Positions 29,844 through 39,530 of a stretch of 64,000 nucleotides of DNA are shown piece by piece. Position numbers and translations under genes: made by a program. The stretch comes from Bacteroidetes bacterium OLB9 (lineage in GTDB: Bacteria > Bacteroidota > Bacteroidia > Chitinophagales > Saprospiraceae). Below the pieces are notes generated by a model. That model searched no databases and was not told where the DNA came from. It worked only from the letters and a program-made list of their open reading frames with translations. Position 1 is the stretch's first letter; each line of letters opens with the position of its first letter. The DNA lies in contig LNBW01000021.1 in the NCBI GenBank assembly GCA_001567255.1, forward strand, positions 43,259 through 107,258. The letters are read 5' to 3'.

Positions 29844-30477
29844 AAAAAAGAAAAAACTGCTTAGCGCAGAATTGTTGAGACATGGTTAAGCTAATATTTT
29901 TAATCATGGATGCAAGGATATGGTCAAATAGATGAAGATAGCCCATGAATTAAATTGTTGTTTGTGCATTCAGTTTTCTATTGATGGATTGGCTGATGTT
30001 GTCCTAATAATCGTGTAAAAAACTTTTTCAAATTAAAATATAGTAAATAAATATATGTGTTATATATTGATTGTCAGCATATATATGTGTGTACGCTACT
30101 TTATATTGTGCGCAAAATTATTAGAATTATTGAAAATTTAGAAGATTCTGACAAAGATTTACTTTAAACCCATATTCATCATTAGACTTTTTGACGAATG
30201 GAAATGATACAAAATAGTAATATGGCTCGGAGTTTTTATTCCACAGGCATAGTATGTCGCGGACAGAAAAACGAGTACCGAAAAAGATATGAAGTAGCAT
30301 TTTTATGTAGTCGATTTCTAATGCGTAATTTGGATTAATTGCCCATGCAAAGAATTATTGTGTTTTTCCAGCACTATATCCTTGACATTTCTGAAAAGGC
30401 AATATTTGTCATCCCGATCAGTGTACAACAAATTCACTCCTTGTAAAAGCCCTTTTATGAAGGCTAGCTGCATATTC
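29844..30477. other. Intergenic region (634 bp) holding one copy of a dispersed repeat
   Basis: The region lies between the porin gene start and the end of the beta-helix gene. It should carry the promoter of the pho/pst unit, but I cannot identify a clear TAnnTTTG or Pho-box-like array. A very AT-rich stretch at about 30020-30110 contains TATATGTGT twice. A short hairpin CTGC-GCTAA-GCAG followed by T's on the minus strand lies 14-26 bp upstream of the porin ATG (29857-29869). The repeat copy at about 30184-30297 is listed separately. Confidence 0.5.
30184..30297 (+). repeat. Dispersed ~113-bp intergenic repeat, copy A
   Basis: This segment aligns with 50815-50927 with only one 2-nt gap. Shared blocks in the same order are GACTTT, ACGAA.GG, GGAAATGATACAAAA (15 identical bases), CGGAG, ATTC, AAAACGAGTAC and ATGAAG. 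Neither copy has an open frame. I do not recognise it as a named element. It may be a degenerate mobile-element end or a REP-like sequence. Confidence 0.6.
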
Positions 30478-32085
30478 TTATAGCTTAACAAAGCGCGTAG
30501 TATAGAGATCTATACCTTTGTTGTCCTTAATTTTAATCCAGTAAACACCGGGATTTAGGTCACGAAGTTCTAATTGCACAGCATGATCGCTGATTTGCGT
30601 TTGATGTATCTTATGTCCTCTCATATCGTATATTCCTATCCATCCTGGCGTATTGAGTTGCTCAATATTGAGGTGGCCGGTCGATGGATTGGGAAAAATT
30701 TTGATATTGCTTGTTATTGTTTGTTCTTCAGCAGTGGTTATTATAAATTCATAAGCACCTATGTCAACACCATTGCCTTGTGGTCTGGAAACGCCTTCAA
30801 TATCTGTTTCTGAAGCATTTTGTGGGCTGCCAGCATCAATCAATCTACTGCCTTCTATCAGGTGAAAATCATATTCTTTATAATTTACAAAATTGGAGTC
30901 ATATGCTTCATAGGTTTTTAATTCTACATTGTTGATAAGCATGGCCAATGAAGCGATCGCATTGGCAACATTATTGGCTACAATACAACCTTCGCTTGGT
31001 CGGCCGTCTTTGTGGTTATCCACCATGATCCATGATCCGCCTGGACGTATGTCCGGTGTAGGGTCGAGTACAGTATTGTTACGGATGGTACAATTCCGAG
31101 CACCTAATAGTGTGATGCCGTGCCAGTGATTGACAATGATTAAATTATTTTCTATCAACCAATTTTCATAAAATCCATCGAAGCAGCCTATTCCTTGAAG
31201 TGGACCCAGTAATCTCTGATCCTTATCTACATAATTTAAAATGATATTAGAACGTATGATATTGTTTCTGAATACACCATCGCCAATGATAAAAGACTGA
31301 ATTCCATCATCATGGTTTTCATCGACATCGTAGCAATTCATAATGGTGTTGCCTTCAAAAAGGATATCAGAGCCCTGCATACGCATGCCATCAGCTGAAA
31401 AATTTTCAATTACATTGTGATTAGCTTGAATAAAATCACCTGAGGCAGAAATACCCATGACCACATTTTTGAGATAATTATTTTCTATAAGCATTGAATC
31501 ACCTTCTATGATGATGCCGCTGCTCGCATTAGAGAGCCATTCTTCAGCGGTCTCCCACGGTTTCTCACCACTGAAAATCTCACAATTTTGAATGACGATT
31601 TTAGAAGTAGGACCATGCCATCCGTGTGACTCTAAAAAAACCAATCTATAATCTAGGTAGTACCCATAAGGTTCAGTGCTGATGATTACATTTTCAATTT
31701 TCCAGTTCTTGCACGCCTGCATTCGAATATTCTTGAGAATCGGTCTGTGTCCTTCTGCAGCGATGATGGTGATAAATTGTGGATTGATATAACCTCGCAA
31801 AAATAATTCTCCATGTAGTCCATTTCTTAAAATCAGCGTGTCACCAGGTTTAATTGGACCATTTTCATTTTTTATAGTTAAAGAATTATTAGTAGGATCA
31901 TAGGGTAGTGGCGAATATGAAAATGACTGAATCAAACCTGCATTTGCAACCTCTTCGAGTGTACTCCATGGCTGATCAAATGAGCCATCATTATCCATAC
32001 TTCCTTTTTCAGGGTCAATATAATAGGTACTTGCCGAAATGTTGAAAGAAATAATGCAGAAAAGAATGAGTAAATATTTTTGCAT
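30478..32085 (-). CDS. Secreted right-handed beta-helix protein with T9SS sorting domain
   Basis: The 535-residue protein has a short signal peptide (ILFCIISFNISA), then DPEKGSMDNDGSFDQPWSTLEEV, typical of the start of parallel beta-helix proteins. Many NN-rich strand repeats follow (for example NNYLKNV, NNIIRSN, NNTVLDPT), resembling pectate-lyase/polysaccharide-lyase folds. The C-terminal ~80 residues are a type A T9SS sorting domain: IFPNPSTGHLNIE, GIYDMRGHKI and ELRDLNPGVYWIKI, ending in RFVKL. It should be exported and attached to the surface or released. A carbohydrate-related role is likely, but the substrate is unknown. Confidence 0.87.
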   Translation of the reverse strand: MQKYLLILFCIISFNISASTYYIDPEKGSMDNDGSFDQPWSTLEEVANAGLIQSFSYSPLPYDPTNNSLTIKNENGPIKPGDTLILRNGLHGELFLRGYINPQFITIIAAEGHRPILKNIRMQACKNWKIENVIISTEPYGYYLDYRLVFLESHGWHGPTSKIVIQNCEIFSGEKPWETAEEWLSNASSGIIIEGDSMLIENNYLKNVVMGISASGDFIQANHNVIENFSADGMRMQGSDILFEGNTIMNCYDVDENHDDGIQSFIIGDGVFRNNIIRSNIILNYVDKDQRLLGPLQGIGCFDGFYENWLIENNLIIVNHWHGITLLGARNCTIRNNTVLDPTPDIRPGGSWIMVDNHKDGRPSEGCIVANNVANAIASLAMLINNVELKTYEAYDSNFVNYKEYDFHLIEGSRLIDAGSPQNASETDIEGVSRPQGNGVDIGAYEFIITTAEEQTITSNIKIFPNPSTGHLNIEQLNTPGWIGIYDMRGHKIHQTQISDHAVQLELRDLNPGVYWIKIKDNKGIDLYTTRFVKL

Positions 32086-32486
32086 GGTAAATGAGGTTTA
32101 TAAACTGATGGTTTTTTAATAATCGGGTATATAGATGGCTATATTCAATACGTCAAAGATAAGGATAAAACCAGACATTGATCATGGGTGTATTCCCTAG
32201 AAATGATAGTGAGGATCAATTTTTTAATCAGTCAGACGCTTTTAGGATGATAATAATTGGGCATTTTTGACATTTTGTGTGAATTATCATTCACTCGACT
32301 CACAACAGTATAGCACGATAATAACCCAAGGACTGTCAATGATACAATGGATTACCCATGGCATAAAAAGTGGTAGAGTCGATGATTTTATAAACTTCTA
32401 TTGGTACAACCCCATTTACTGAATACAGTGAAGTATTTTGGTGAATTGTAATAAACTCAAGTCAATCCATTGAAGACAGAAAACGG
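32086..32486. other. Intergenic region (401 bp)
   Basis: Spacer between two T9SS-cargo genes. A -7 element for the beta-helix gene (TATCTTTG on the minus strand, 32154-32161) lies about 70 nt upstream of its ATG, without a matching TTG. An imperfect palindrome TGAATTATCATTCA is near 32280. No gene is seen. Confidence 0.4.
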
Positions 32487-33797
32487 CTATTTTTTGATCA
32501 TTTTTCCTGTCCAAATGTTTCCGTTGGCCAAAGTGGCATTTACAAAGTAAAATCCGTTTTTTAATTCACTGATGGAAATGGTGATCTCTCTAGCATCTGA
32601 TTGTAAAGATTTTACAGTTTGACCACCGGAAGTTGTTATTTCAATTTTTGAAATGAGCTGATTTGATTTCAAATTCAAAATATCACTTGCAGGATTTGGG
32701 AATAACTGCATAGGATTGTTTTGGTTATTGTCGCTATCTACTACGGAAGTGGTACATTGCAGATCGTTGATATAAGCCCAGATGTCATTATTGAGTAAAA
32801 AAGGAACTAATGAACTGCTCGGCTCGTCACCCATTCTTAACCAAACCATATGTTGACTTGGAACTACGTTTAAAAACTGCCCACCTTTCCCTAGTGCTAC
32901 GATCATATCAGGAGGAGCATTAGAACACAAACTACCCGGAAAAACAAATTGAGTTTGGGGTATCATGAAGGATTTTTTGCCATTGAGCCACCACAAATAT
33001 CCATAAGATAGATTAAGTGCTTGTGAAGTACTGGTCATTTGGTCAAAGTAAGTTGCATCTTTCATAATCTGATTTCCATTCCAGTTCCCATGGTTCAATA
33101 TAAGCAAACCAAATCTCGCCATACTTCTTGCATTGCTAAAATACACATTATTATAGTCAACAGGCACAAATAAGCCGGTCATTCCGGTAGGTCGCTTAAG
33201 TTTTTGAGTCGTGTAGTTATTCAAAGTCATTCCAGTTGCATTTTCTATGACTTTGTCTAGTAATGTGTACGGTGCATTATGATAAGCCCATCGTGTACCT
33301 GCATCCGCTTTGTACACTAGACAATCGTCCAATGTGCAAAAAGGATCAGCAACGCCATCGTCCAAGCCGGAAGTCATTGTCAATTGATGTCGGATTGTGA
33401 TTTTTTCTTCCTGTTCAGGAGTGCAGTTTGTCCATCCTTTACCAATAAACTTTGAAGTAGCGTCAGAGATCGATAAATAGCCCTCTTGTTGAGCAATGCC
33501 CGTCATAAAAGAGGTAATTGTTTTACCTGCAGAAGCCCATTGCCAGGGGGTATCTTGGTTATGAGTGCCGAAGTATTTTTCAAGCACTATTTTCCCATCT
33601 TTAAGCAAAATAAAAGCTTTCGTATTTTCGGATGCTAAGAAGTCGTACAGGCTATCAATTTTTGAAGGACAATAACCTAATGATGATGGTGAAATAGTGT
33701 CCCAGGCATTGCCAGTTGTAGGTGGAAAATAAAGCGTTTGCGCATTTATCTTGATGGTACTGAATGCCGCAATTAATATAATATAAACCTTATTCAT
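32487..33797 (-). CDS. Secreted serine hydrolase (class C beta-lactamase fold) with T9SS sorting domain
   Basis: The 436-residue protein has a signal peptide, then a beta-lactamase/DD-peptidase-like domain. The SxxK motif is WASAGKTITS, the Tyr motif YHN (in WAYHNAPYTLLDKVIE), and a KTG-like GKGGQFLNVVP is near the end of the domain. A type A T9SS domain follows (FPNPASDILNLKS, ELKNGFYFVNA). Members of this group act as esterases or peptidases and are rarely true beta-lactamases. It is exported by T9SS. The neighbouring minus-strand genes 30478-32085 and 35831-37099 are also T9SS cargo. Confidence 0.9.
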   Translation of the reverse strand: MNKVYIILIAAFSTIKINAQTLYFPPTTGNAWDTISPSSLGYCPSKIDSLYDFLASENTKAFILLKDGKIVLEKYFGTHNQDTPWQWASAGKTITSFMTGIAQQEGYLSISDATSKFIGKGWTNCTPEQEEKITIRHQLTMTSGLDDGVADPFCTLDDCLVYKADAGTRWAYHNAPYTLLDKVIENATGMTLNNYTTQKLKRPTGMTGLFVPVDYNNVYFSNARSMARFGLLILNHGNWNGNQIMKDATYFDQMTSTSQALNLSYGYLWWLNGKKSFMIPQTQFVFPGSLCSNAPPDMIVALGKGGQFLNVVPSQHMVWLRMGDEPSSSLVPFLLNNDIWAYINDLQCTTSVVDSDNNQNNPMQLFPNPASDILNLKSNQLISKIEITTSGGQTVKSLQSDAREITISISELKNGFYFVNATLANGNIWTGKMIKK

Positions 33798-34043
33798 ATA
33801 AATTTTATAATTAGACTAAGTGAAGATCGGATCGTTTAATCAACTTCAAAATTTTAGAATGATTAAAAATGTCAAAATATCATAGATACTTGAATTTGGG
33901 CTGATTGATTTATGATATATTTAATTGTTATATATGTAAAATTAAGAAAATTAATTATATGTAATGGTTGTTTGTTTTTTATTGAAATAATGCTCGGGTC
34001 ATCAATCTCATACAACAAACGGCTTTAGCTTACATTTGACATT

Positions 34044-34631
34044 TTACATTTGTCGAATCCAAGTCATATGGAAAGTTATAATTTTAGAAAAATTTTCCAT
34101 CAACTGCATACCATATTGAGTTAAAATGGCTTCAGGGTGAAACTGCACGCCGAAAATCGGATATTGAGTGTGCATAAGCGCCATATTTATGCCTTCCTTC
34201 GTCCATGCGGTAGAGACTAAATCTCCACTGATATTTTCAACAACAAGAGAATGATATCGACAAACCTCCAATCCTTGTGGCATTCCCTGAAAAAGTGGGC
34301 AACGGTCATCAAAATAGATATTTGAAGTTTTCCCATGCATAGGTTCTGATTGAACAACATGAGCTCCAAAAAACTGACCTATGCATTGATGGCCTAGGCA
34401 AATGCCAAGTATTGATTTTGATTGGTAAAATTCAGATATGACGCTCAAAGAGATACCTGCATCATCCGGATTGCCGGCTCCGGGAGAAATGATGATTTTG
34501 TCAAATTCAAGCTTATGCAACTGTTGAATTGTGATCTTATCATTTTCAAAAATCTGAGGATCTACACCCAATATCCGTAGATACTGTACAATGTTATAGG
34601 TGAATGAATCGTAATTGTCTATCAGAATCAT
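34044..34631 (-). CDS. pabA: Aminodeoxychorismate/anthranilate synthase glutaminase subunit
   Basis: The 195-residue class I glutamine amidotransferase starts MILIDNYDSFTYNIVQYL. It has the nucleophile motif GICLGHQCIGQ (Cys), an HGK motif and the His-Glu of VQFHPEAILT. It supplies ammonia to the chorismate-binding partner. The adjacent pabB-type gene and the absence of other trp genes favour folate (p-aminobenzoate) synthesis over tryptophan. It lies 9 bp downstream of pabB. Confidence 0.9.
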   Translation of the reverse strand: MILIDNYDSFTYNIVQYLRILGVDPQIFENDKITIQQLHKLEFDKIIISPGAGNPDDAGISLSVISEFYQSKSILGICLGHQCIGQFFGAHVVQSEPMHGKTSNIYFDDRCPLFQGMPQGLEVCRYHSLVVENISGDLVSTAWTKEGINMALMHTQYPIFGVQFHPEAILTQYGMQLMENFSKIITFHMTWIRQM

Positions 34632-34640
34632 CGTAAAATA

Positions 34641-35699
34641 TTAATAATCCCTGGTCAAAAACTTAGTTTTAGTAAAAGCTTCATGCCATTCATCTTTTGA
34701 TATAGAATCCCATACAATGGCGCCTCCTACACGGTATTTTAGGCTGTGGTTGTCCGTACTTTGTAAAATCCGTATGGGTACGCTGAATGTACTTTTTTCA
34801 GGACTTAAAAAACCAATAGCTCCGCAATAAACACCTCTGATTCCGGACTCTACCTCATCAATGATGCGCATAGTACTTATTTTAGGTGCTCCAGTCACAG
34901 AGCCACAAGGAAAAATGGATTCAAAAACTTCAAAGAGACTTACATTTTCAAGCAAATCAGCTTCAATTGTGGAGGTCATCGCATGGAAAGTAGGGTGGGT
35001 TTCAACTTCAAATAGCTTAGTCACTCCAACTGTTCCTGTTCTGGAAATTCGGCCAAGATCATTCCTTAATAAATCAACAATCATTACATTCTCCGACCTA
35101 TTTTTGATATCTGATTTCAAAAATTGTATTGACTCATCATCATGATGTTTACTACGTTTCACAGTGCCTTTCATAGGTTTTGTGACAATATGCCCGTCTT
35201 GAATTTCAAAAAATAATTCAGGAGAAAAGGAAAGTATAGTTTCATATTCGTTTTGTAAAAATGCATTGTATGGTGTAGGTTGTACACTCCTCAGATATTC
35301 AAACAGTTGGAGGTAATCACCATTAAAATCAATATTAAAATCAAAGGTATAATTGACTTCATAGGTATTGCCATAGGCGATTTCATGTTTGATCTTCTCA
35401 AATGCAGCACAATATTGGTCAAATGACAATGTAGGCTTGGGGTCTAAATACATTGGCTGTGATGGTGAAGGGATGTATGGTTCATAACTTTCATAGACTT
35501 CAAAATATAAATACGGCAAGGATGATTGCACTTCTTTTTCCAGGAAAATGTCCTTTGCTTCATACCGAATATAACCAAGCAAATAATGAGTTTTGCATGC
35601 TGTTTCTAAAAGTTGAAAAGCTCTTGAAAAAGACGTATTGTCAAATGCTTTTATAATTTTTACCGGATTTCTAAATATCTTGTTATCATAAATTTGCAT
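34641..35699 (-). CDS. pabB: Aminodeoxychorismate synthase component I
   Basis: The 352-residue chorismate-binding enzyme contains SFSPELFFEI, the conserved PMKGT, NRSENVMIVDLLRNDLGR, a GSVTGAPK motif and IRGVYCGAIGFLSP with a final VGGAIVWDS. It forms 4-amino-4-deoxychorismate from chorismate with PabA. It is shorter than TrpE and lacks much of the N-terminal extension, as in many PabB proteins. A near-consensus -7 element (CATCTTTG, minus strand, about 35729-35736) lies just upstream of the start. Confidence 0.92.
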   Translation of the reverse strand: MQIYDNKIFRNPVKIIKAFDNTSFSRAFQLLETACKTHYLLGYIRYEAKDIFLEKEVQSSLPYLYFEVYESYEPYIPSPSQPMYLDPKPTLSFDQYCAAFEKIKHEIAYGNTYEVNYTFDFNIDFNGDYLQLFEYLRSVQPTPYNAFLQNEYETILSFSPELFFEIQDGHIVTKPMKGTVKRSKHHDDESIQFLKSDIKNRSENVMIVDLLRNDLGRISRTGTVGVTKLFEVETHPTFHAMTSTIEADLLENVSLFEVFESIFPCGSVTGAPKISTMRIIDEVESGIRGVYCGAIGFLSPEKSTFSVPIRILQSTDNHSLKYRVGGAIVWDSISKDEWHEAFTKTKFLTRDY

Positions 35700-35830
35700 A
35701 GAAAATTACCCTTTGTATTAGCTGTCGCAAAGATGCATTATTTTCTAATTATATACTTGTTTTTCGATATGTCCTATGGTGCTTAGCGTTCAATGTTGGT
35801 ACCTAACATCATTTGGACTAAATTTTTTAG

Positions 35831-37099
35831 CTAAAGTTTGATGATTTTTTTTGCTTCTAATGTATGGGCATTCATGGTTATGAGATAGTACAGTCCCGAA
35901 TCACAGTCGGATATATCAACCTCCGTTTCAGAATTTGTTATTGTACCGGTAGTGATTAATTTTCCTGAAATAGACAAGATTTTAAACGTTAATGGCTTCA
36001 ATTTAGGCTGATGGGATTGAATAACTATTTTGTCGGCTGTAGGGTTAGGAAAAACTGTAAAATTGAGGTTGTTGTACTGATTAGATGTATTAGAAATCGT
36101 GTTGCATGATGGCCATACCTCGCCTTCCTGCACTTTGGTGATGCAAGTATTACACATAATGCTTTTGAAAAAGCATGCTGCTCGCATGGCGACCAGCGAA
36201 TCATTGGTGTATGGACAATGCCTACCTTTGACATAGATATTTAACTCCGAACAAATGCCTTGTGTAGCAATCGTTTGATGGATGGCGCTCGATCCTGCTA
36301 TAAAGTGGTACATGTTGGGTTTGTAGCAATTGAGAATTCTGCCTGTATCTATAGGCACTATTTTATCATGCGACCCATGAAATGCAATTATCGGAATAGG
36401 TGTATCCGCTTTTAGAAATGCAGTATCCGTTACTCCGCCACATTCATTTAGAATGCCTTTTACTGTAAAAGTGTGGTTAAATGGATTTCCTGACGTGTAT
36501 AAGCTACCTAAAGATTTGCTGAGTGACATCGCTTCGTCCTGATTGTAATAAGCAAGTTGAAGAGCTGTAGTAGAACCTGCACTTGAACCTCCTATAAAGA
36601 TGAGTGTGGTATCTATTTTATATGTTGAATAATATTCAATAAAATACCGTACTGCAGCATGTGCATCTTGCATGGCACGATATTCTGCGTCTTGCAAAGA
36701 CTGAAGACTGCCCGTACACGGACTGGTGCCACTATCCCATCCCAGTCGGTAGTTTATGCTTGCAACTACATAACCAGCTTTTGCCAGATATTGGGCCGTT
36801 GTAGAAAATGCACCTTTGCCACCATTTTGAAATCCTCCTCCATGTAGAAGAAGTACAAAGGGCCGATGACTTGTGGTATCTACTCCAACAGTTGGCATAT
36901 ACACATCTGCTTGCAATGCCACAGACCGGCCTAAATAATCGTCGGCACGTCCGTATTCGATATTGCTGATGATGGTAATGTCTTCAGCGTTAAAATAGTT
37001 TATATCGCTATATTGACTGGAACCGCAAAACGACTGGGCATTTAAAATGATAGAATATAAAAAGAGGCCTATCTGTAAGATTGGTTTCATAAAATACAT
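35831..37099 (-). CDS. Secreted alpha/beta hydrolase (carboxylesterase-like) with T9SS sorting domain
   Basis: The 422-residue protein has a signal peptide and an alpha/beta-hydrolase domain with HGGGFQNG (oxyanion hole), IGGSSAGSTTALQLAY (nucleophile Ser) and FHGSHDKIVP (Asp region). The C-terminal ~80 residues are a T9SS sorting domain: FPNPTADKIVIQ, FKILSISGKL and DCDSGLYYLIT. Cysteines near residues 320-340 (CNTCITK) may form disulphides. It would hydrolyse esters outside the cell. The substrate is unknown. Confidence 0.88.
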   Translation of the reverse strand: MYFMKPILQIGLFLYSIILNAQSFCGSSQYSDINYFNAEDITIISNIEYGRADDYLGRSVALQADVYMPTVGVDTTSHRPFVLLLHGGGFQNGGKGAFSTTAQYLAKAGYVVASINYRLGWDSGTSPCTGSLQSLQDAEYRAMQDAHAAVRYFIEYYSTYKIDTTLIFIGGSSAGSTTALQLAYYNQDEAMSLSKSLGSLYTSGNPFNHTFTVKGILNECGGVTDTAFLKADTPIPIIAFHGSHDKIVPIDTGRILNCYKPNMYHFIAGSSAIHQTIATQGICSELNIYVKGRHCPYTNDSLVAMRAACFFKSIMCNTCITKVQEGEVWPSCNTISNTSNQYNNLNFTVFPNPTADKIVIQSHQPKLKPLTFKILSISGKLITTGTITNSETEVDISDCDSGLYYLITMNAHTLEAKKIIKL

Positions 37100-37401
37100 T
37101 TAGTGAGTTGGACTTTCTGAAATGTAAAAGGTTTAATTTTTAAAACATTGGTTGATACGATTATCCACGGTAAATATACGGCATTCATACGATTATGATG
37201 TATTCTATTTTTATGTTTTAGGATAATACAATACGGCAACTATCCATACTTGAAAACACTTTTACCTATATCTGCAGCTACATCAGACAGTGGGACAAGT
37301 AGGGCTTGGATTGTTTTGTGTATTTTCCATTTAAAACGCTTACGAAGTATCTTGTCAAGACAAATTTTTGCTAACTTTGCACTTTGCATTGAGTAACCAT
37401 T
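37100..37401. other. Divergent intergenic region (302 bp) with interleaved short direct repeats
   Basis: Between the secreted esterase (-) and the small membrane protein (+). ATACGATTAT occurs at 37155-37164 and 37187-37196 (32 bp apart) and ATACGGCA at 37176-37183 and 37231-37238. A promoter for the + strand gene is at 37352-37379. Nothing else is recognised. Confidence 0.4.
37352..37379 (+). promoter_or_regulatory. Promoter TTG-N17-TAACTTTG
   Basis: TTG at 37352-37354 and TAACTTTG at 37372-37379 are separated by 17 nt, matching the Bacteroidota consensus, and lie 22 bp before the ATG at 37402. It probably drives the four-gene unit to 40952. Confidence 0.55.
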
Positions 37402-37698
37402 ATGTCCACTATACTTATTTCACTCATCATTGGGATTTTTATTGCCTTATTTTTTCTCAATGTTTATTTTAGGGTTAAAGTACTGAAAGTGTATAAAATC
37501 CTTGTTCAAAACAGAGTACAGTTTGATTCTTCCCATATTTTGAATAAGTCAAAACTGGAGGCTGAGATTCTTCCCAAGTACCCTGCATTCAGAAACGAAA
37601 TTTTGACTTTTACAGGTCATATTCGGAAATCTCTGAGCATAGCAGTTGTTTTAGTGTTGCTGATTACAATAGCAGGATTTATTTTGAAGCAAGTATAA
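37402..37698 (+). CDS. Small two-helix membrane protein, hypothetical
   Basis: The 98-residue protein has an N-terminal hydrophobic helix (about 4-22) and a second near the C-terminus (about 78-95), with a basic, soluble ~55-residue segment between them. I do not recognise the family. It is the first gene after a clear promoter and lies 13 bp before the oxidoreductase gene, so it belongs to the same unit as the polysaccharide-type genes downstream. A role in the envelope is possible but not shown. Confidence 0.65.
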   Translation: MSTILISLIIGIFIALFFLNVYFRVKVLKVYKILVQNRVQFDSSHILNKSKLEAEILPKYPAFRNEILTFTGHIRKSLSIAVVLVLLITIAGFILKQV

Positions 37699-37711
37699 AA
37701 TTGATCACATC

Positions 37712-38671
37712 TTGAAGATAGGTTTAGCAGGCGTCGGGCATCTGGGCAAAATCCACTTAAAGTGTTTATTGAATACACCATTTGAAGTGGTAGGTATTTA
37801 TGATCCGGACGAAAGTGCGCAGCAGTTTGTTAAAGATCATTATGATCTTCGGATTTTTGATACTTTTGAAGAAATGCTAGATCATGTTGATTGTGTGGAC
37901 ATAGTCAGTCCTACATTGCATCATTTTGATATAGCGCAACGAGCGATTAGTGCAGGCAAACATGTATTTATCGAAAAACCACTGACAGAAACAACAGAGC
38001 AGGCTGAAGTCTTGGTGTCATTAGCAGCCCAAAATCAGGTCAAAGTACAGGTTGGCCATGTAGAGCGTTACAATCCTGCGATTCGGTCACTTAAAAATGT
38101 CATATTTAAACCAAGGTTTATTGAAGGGCACCGACTTGCTGTATTTAATCCGAGAGGTACGGATGTTTCTGTTGTGCTGGACCTGATGATTCACGACCTA
38201 GATATCATCTTGCACATGATTAAGGATGAAGTCGTGGATGTCCGTGCCAATGGTGTCAATATCGTAAGTGGTACACCTGACATTTGCAATGCCAGAATAG
38301 AATTTGCTGGCGGTGCGGTAGTCAATTTGACGGCTTCTCGTATCAGTATGAAAAACATGCGAAAGATTCGAGTTTTTCAGGAAGATGCATATATCAGTTT
38401 AGACTTCCTAGAGAAGGAAGCACAAATCATCAAAATCGAAAATGATGCCGAAGACGACAATTTTTCAGGCATGGTCATACGTACAAATGATGGAGTAAAA
38501 CGTATTAGTATAGATAGCCCTGTAATTATGCAGAACAATGCTATCGAAGACGAACTCATTGATTTTTATCAGTCAGTAGTTCATGGTGCAGAAGTATCTG
38601 TAACCATTGAGGACGGTCTTCGCGCATTGAAACTGGCTCAAATTATTCAAAATAAAATAACTGGAGTGTGA
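37712..38671 (+). CDS. Gfo/Idh/MocA family NAD(P)-dependent oxidoreductase
   Basis: The 319-residue protein begins with the dinucleotide motif GLAGVGHLGKIHLKCLL and has the family EKP motif in HVFIEKPLTET. GHVERYNPA and VLDLMIHDLDIILHM match the C-terminal substrate domain of Gfo/Idh/MocA sugar oxidoreductases (UDP-N-acetylglucosamine 3-dehydrogenase-like relatives). The start codon is TTG at 37712, which places the Rossmann motif at the normal distance. Its stop overlaps the next start by 4 bp (GTGTGA). The context with a sugar transferase suggests sugar-nucleotide modification; this is inference. Confidence 0.9.
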   Translation: MKIGLAGVGHLGKIHLKCLLNTPFEVVGIYDPDESAQQFVKDHYDLRIFDTFEEMLDHVDCVDIVSPTLHHFDIAQRAISAGKHVFIEKPLTETTEQAEVLVSLAAQNQVKVQVGHVERYNPAIRSLKNVIFKPRFIEGHRLAVFNPRGTDVSVVLDLMIHDLDIILHMIKDEVVDVRANGVNIVSGTPDICNARIEFAGGAVVNLTASRISMKNMRKIRVFQEDAYISLDFLEKEAQIIKIENDAEDDNFSGMVIRTNDGVKRISIDSPVIMQNNAIEDELIDFYQSVVHGAEVSVTIEDGLRALKLAQIIQNKITGV

Positions 38672-39525
38672 GTAAATACTGGATGTGGATATTGATAGGA
38701 GCATCGATCACCTGGAGCAGTTGCGGAATCACCGACCACGAAATGCCGATACCGTTTTATCTGGAGCTGGGAGAACCGGTGACTTTCGAGCCGCGCACCG
38801 AAATACAGGGTACTAATAAAATTACGGAGGCATGGGTTTTTGTTGATAATCAGATTCTGGGTGTGTATCCTTTACCGGGCAAAGTACCTATTCAATGGGA
38901 AGACAAGGAGATGGATATAAAAATTCTGGCAGGTATTCGCAATAGCGGTATGAATGATTACCCTGTTTTTTATCCTTTTTTTAAAGATATTGGTTTTCAG
39001 CTTAAGCCTGAACCCAATGGTATATATCCTGTAGATATGAAGTTCAGGTATATTGATGATTGCAAGTTGTCAGTATATGAAAATTTTGAGAGCTCTAATA
39101 TCTTTGAATTCGACCTTGACAATAAACCAGAGACGAGCATGGTACTTACTGATGAAGAGGCTTGCACCGGAAGGCAGTGTGGTATGGTCGTGCTGAATAG
39201 CGGTAATCGATTTGTTGAGGTAGGAGCACTTACTCAGGTTTTGAAAGGGCAAAACGCACGTGGAAAAAGTTATGTGGAGTTTGATTATAAAGGCGATGGA
39301 GAAATAGCAGTCGGGATTGCCAAAAGTCAGAATGGTGTGATTATAATCAAATACATCCTATTTGTTCCGGCAAAAAAAGAATGGAACCATATTTATGCGG
39401 ATTTTACGGATATCATTTCACCTAATGATTTTGAAAGCTACAGGATGATTTTAGCATTTTCTAAGACCGGAATTAATCAGGAATCCAAGGTTTATATTGA
39501 TAATTATAAACATATTCACTTCTGA
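38668..39525 (+). CDS. Hypothetical lipoprotein
   Basis: The 285-residue protein has a lipoprotein signal with lipobox around Cys19 (ITWSSC). No known domain is evident. The second half (about 120-285) reads like a jelly-roll or carbohydrate-binding-like beta-sandwich (YENFESSNIFEFDLD, SYVEFDYKGDGEIAVGI, KVYIDNYKHIHF). It starts at GTG, overlapping the oxidoreductase stop by 4 bp, and ends 5 bp before the sugar transferase. The tight coupling implies a shared pathway, perhaps surface glycan assembly. Confidence 0.75.
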   Translation: MSKYWMWILIGASITWSSCGITDHEMPIPFYLELGEPVTFEPRTEIQGTNKITEAWVFVDNQILGVYPLPGKVPIQWEDKEMDIKILAGIRNSGMNDYPVFYPFFKDIGFQLKPEPNGIYPVDMKFRYIDDCKLSVYENFESSNIFEFDLDNKPETSMVLTDEEACTGRQCGMVVLNSGNRFVEVGALTQVLKGQNARGKSYVEFDYKGDGEIAVGIAKSQNGVIIIKYILFVPAKKEWNHIYADFTDIISPNDFESYRMILAFSKTGINQESKVYIDNYKHIHF

Positions 39526-39530
39526 TAAGA

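Noticed and set aside
29857..29869. Hairpin CTGC-GCTAA-GCAG plus T run upstream of the porin, as an attenuator
   Set aside because: The stem is only 4 bp and flanking bases do not extend it. It is too weak to call.
30020..30110. AT-rich TATATGTGT repeats as a replication origin or CRISPR-like array
   Set aside because: There are only two short imperfect copies, with no DnaA boxes, no regular spacers and no cas genes.
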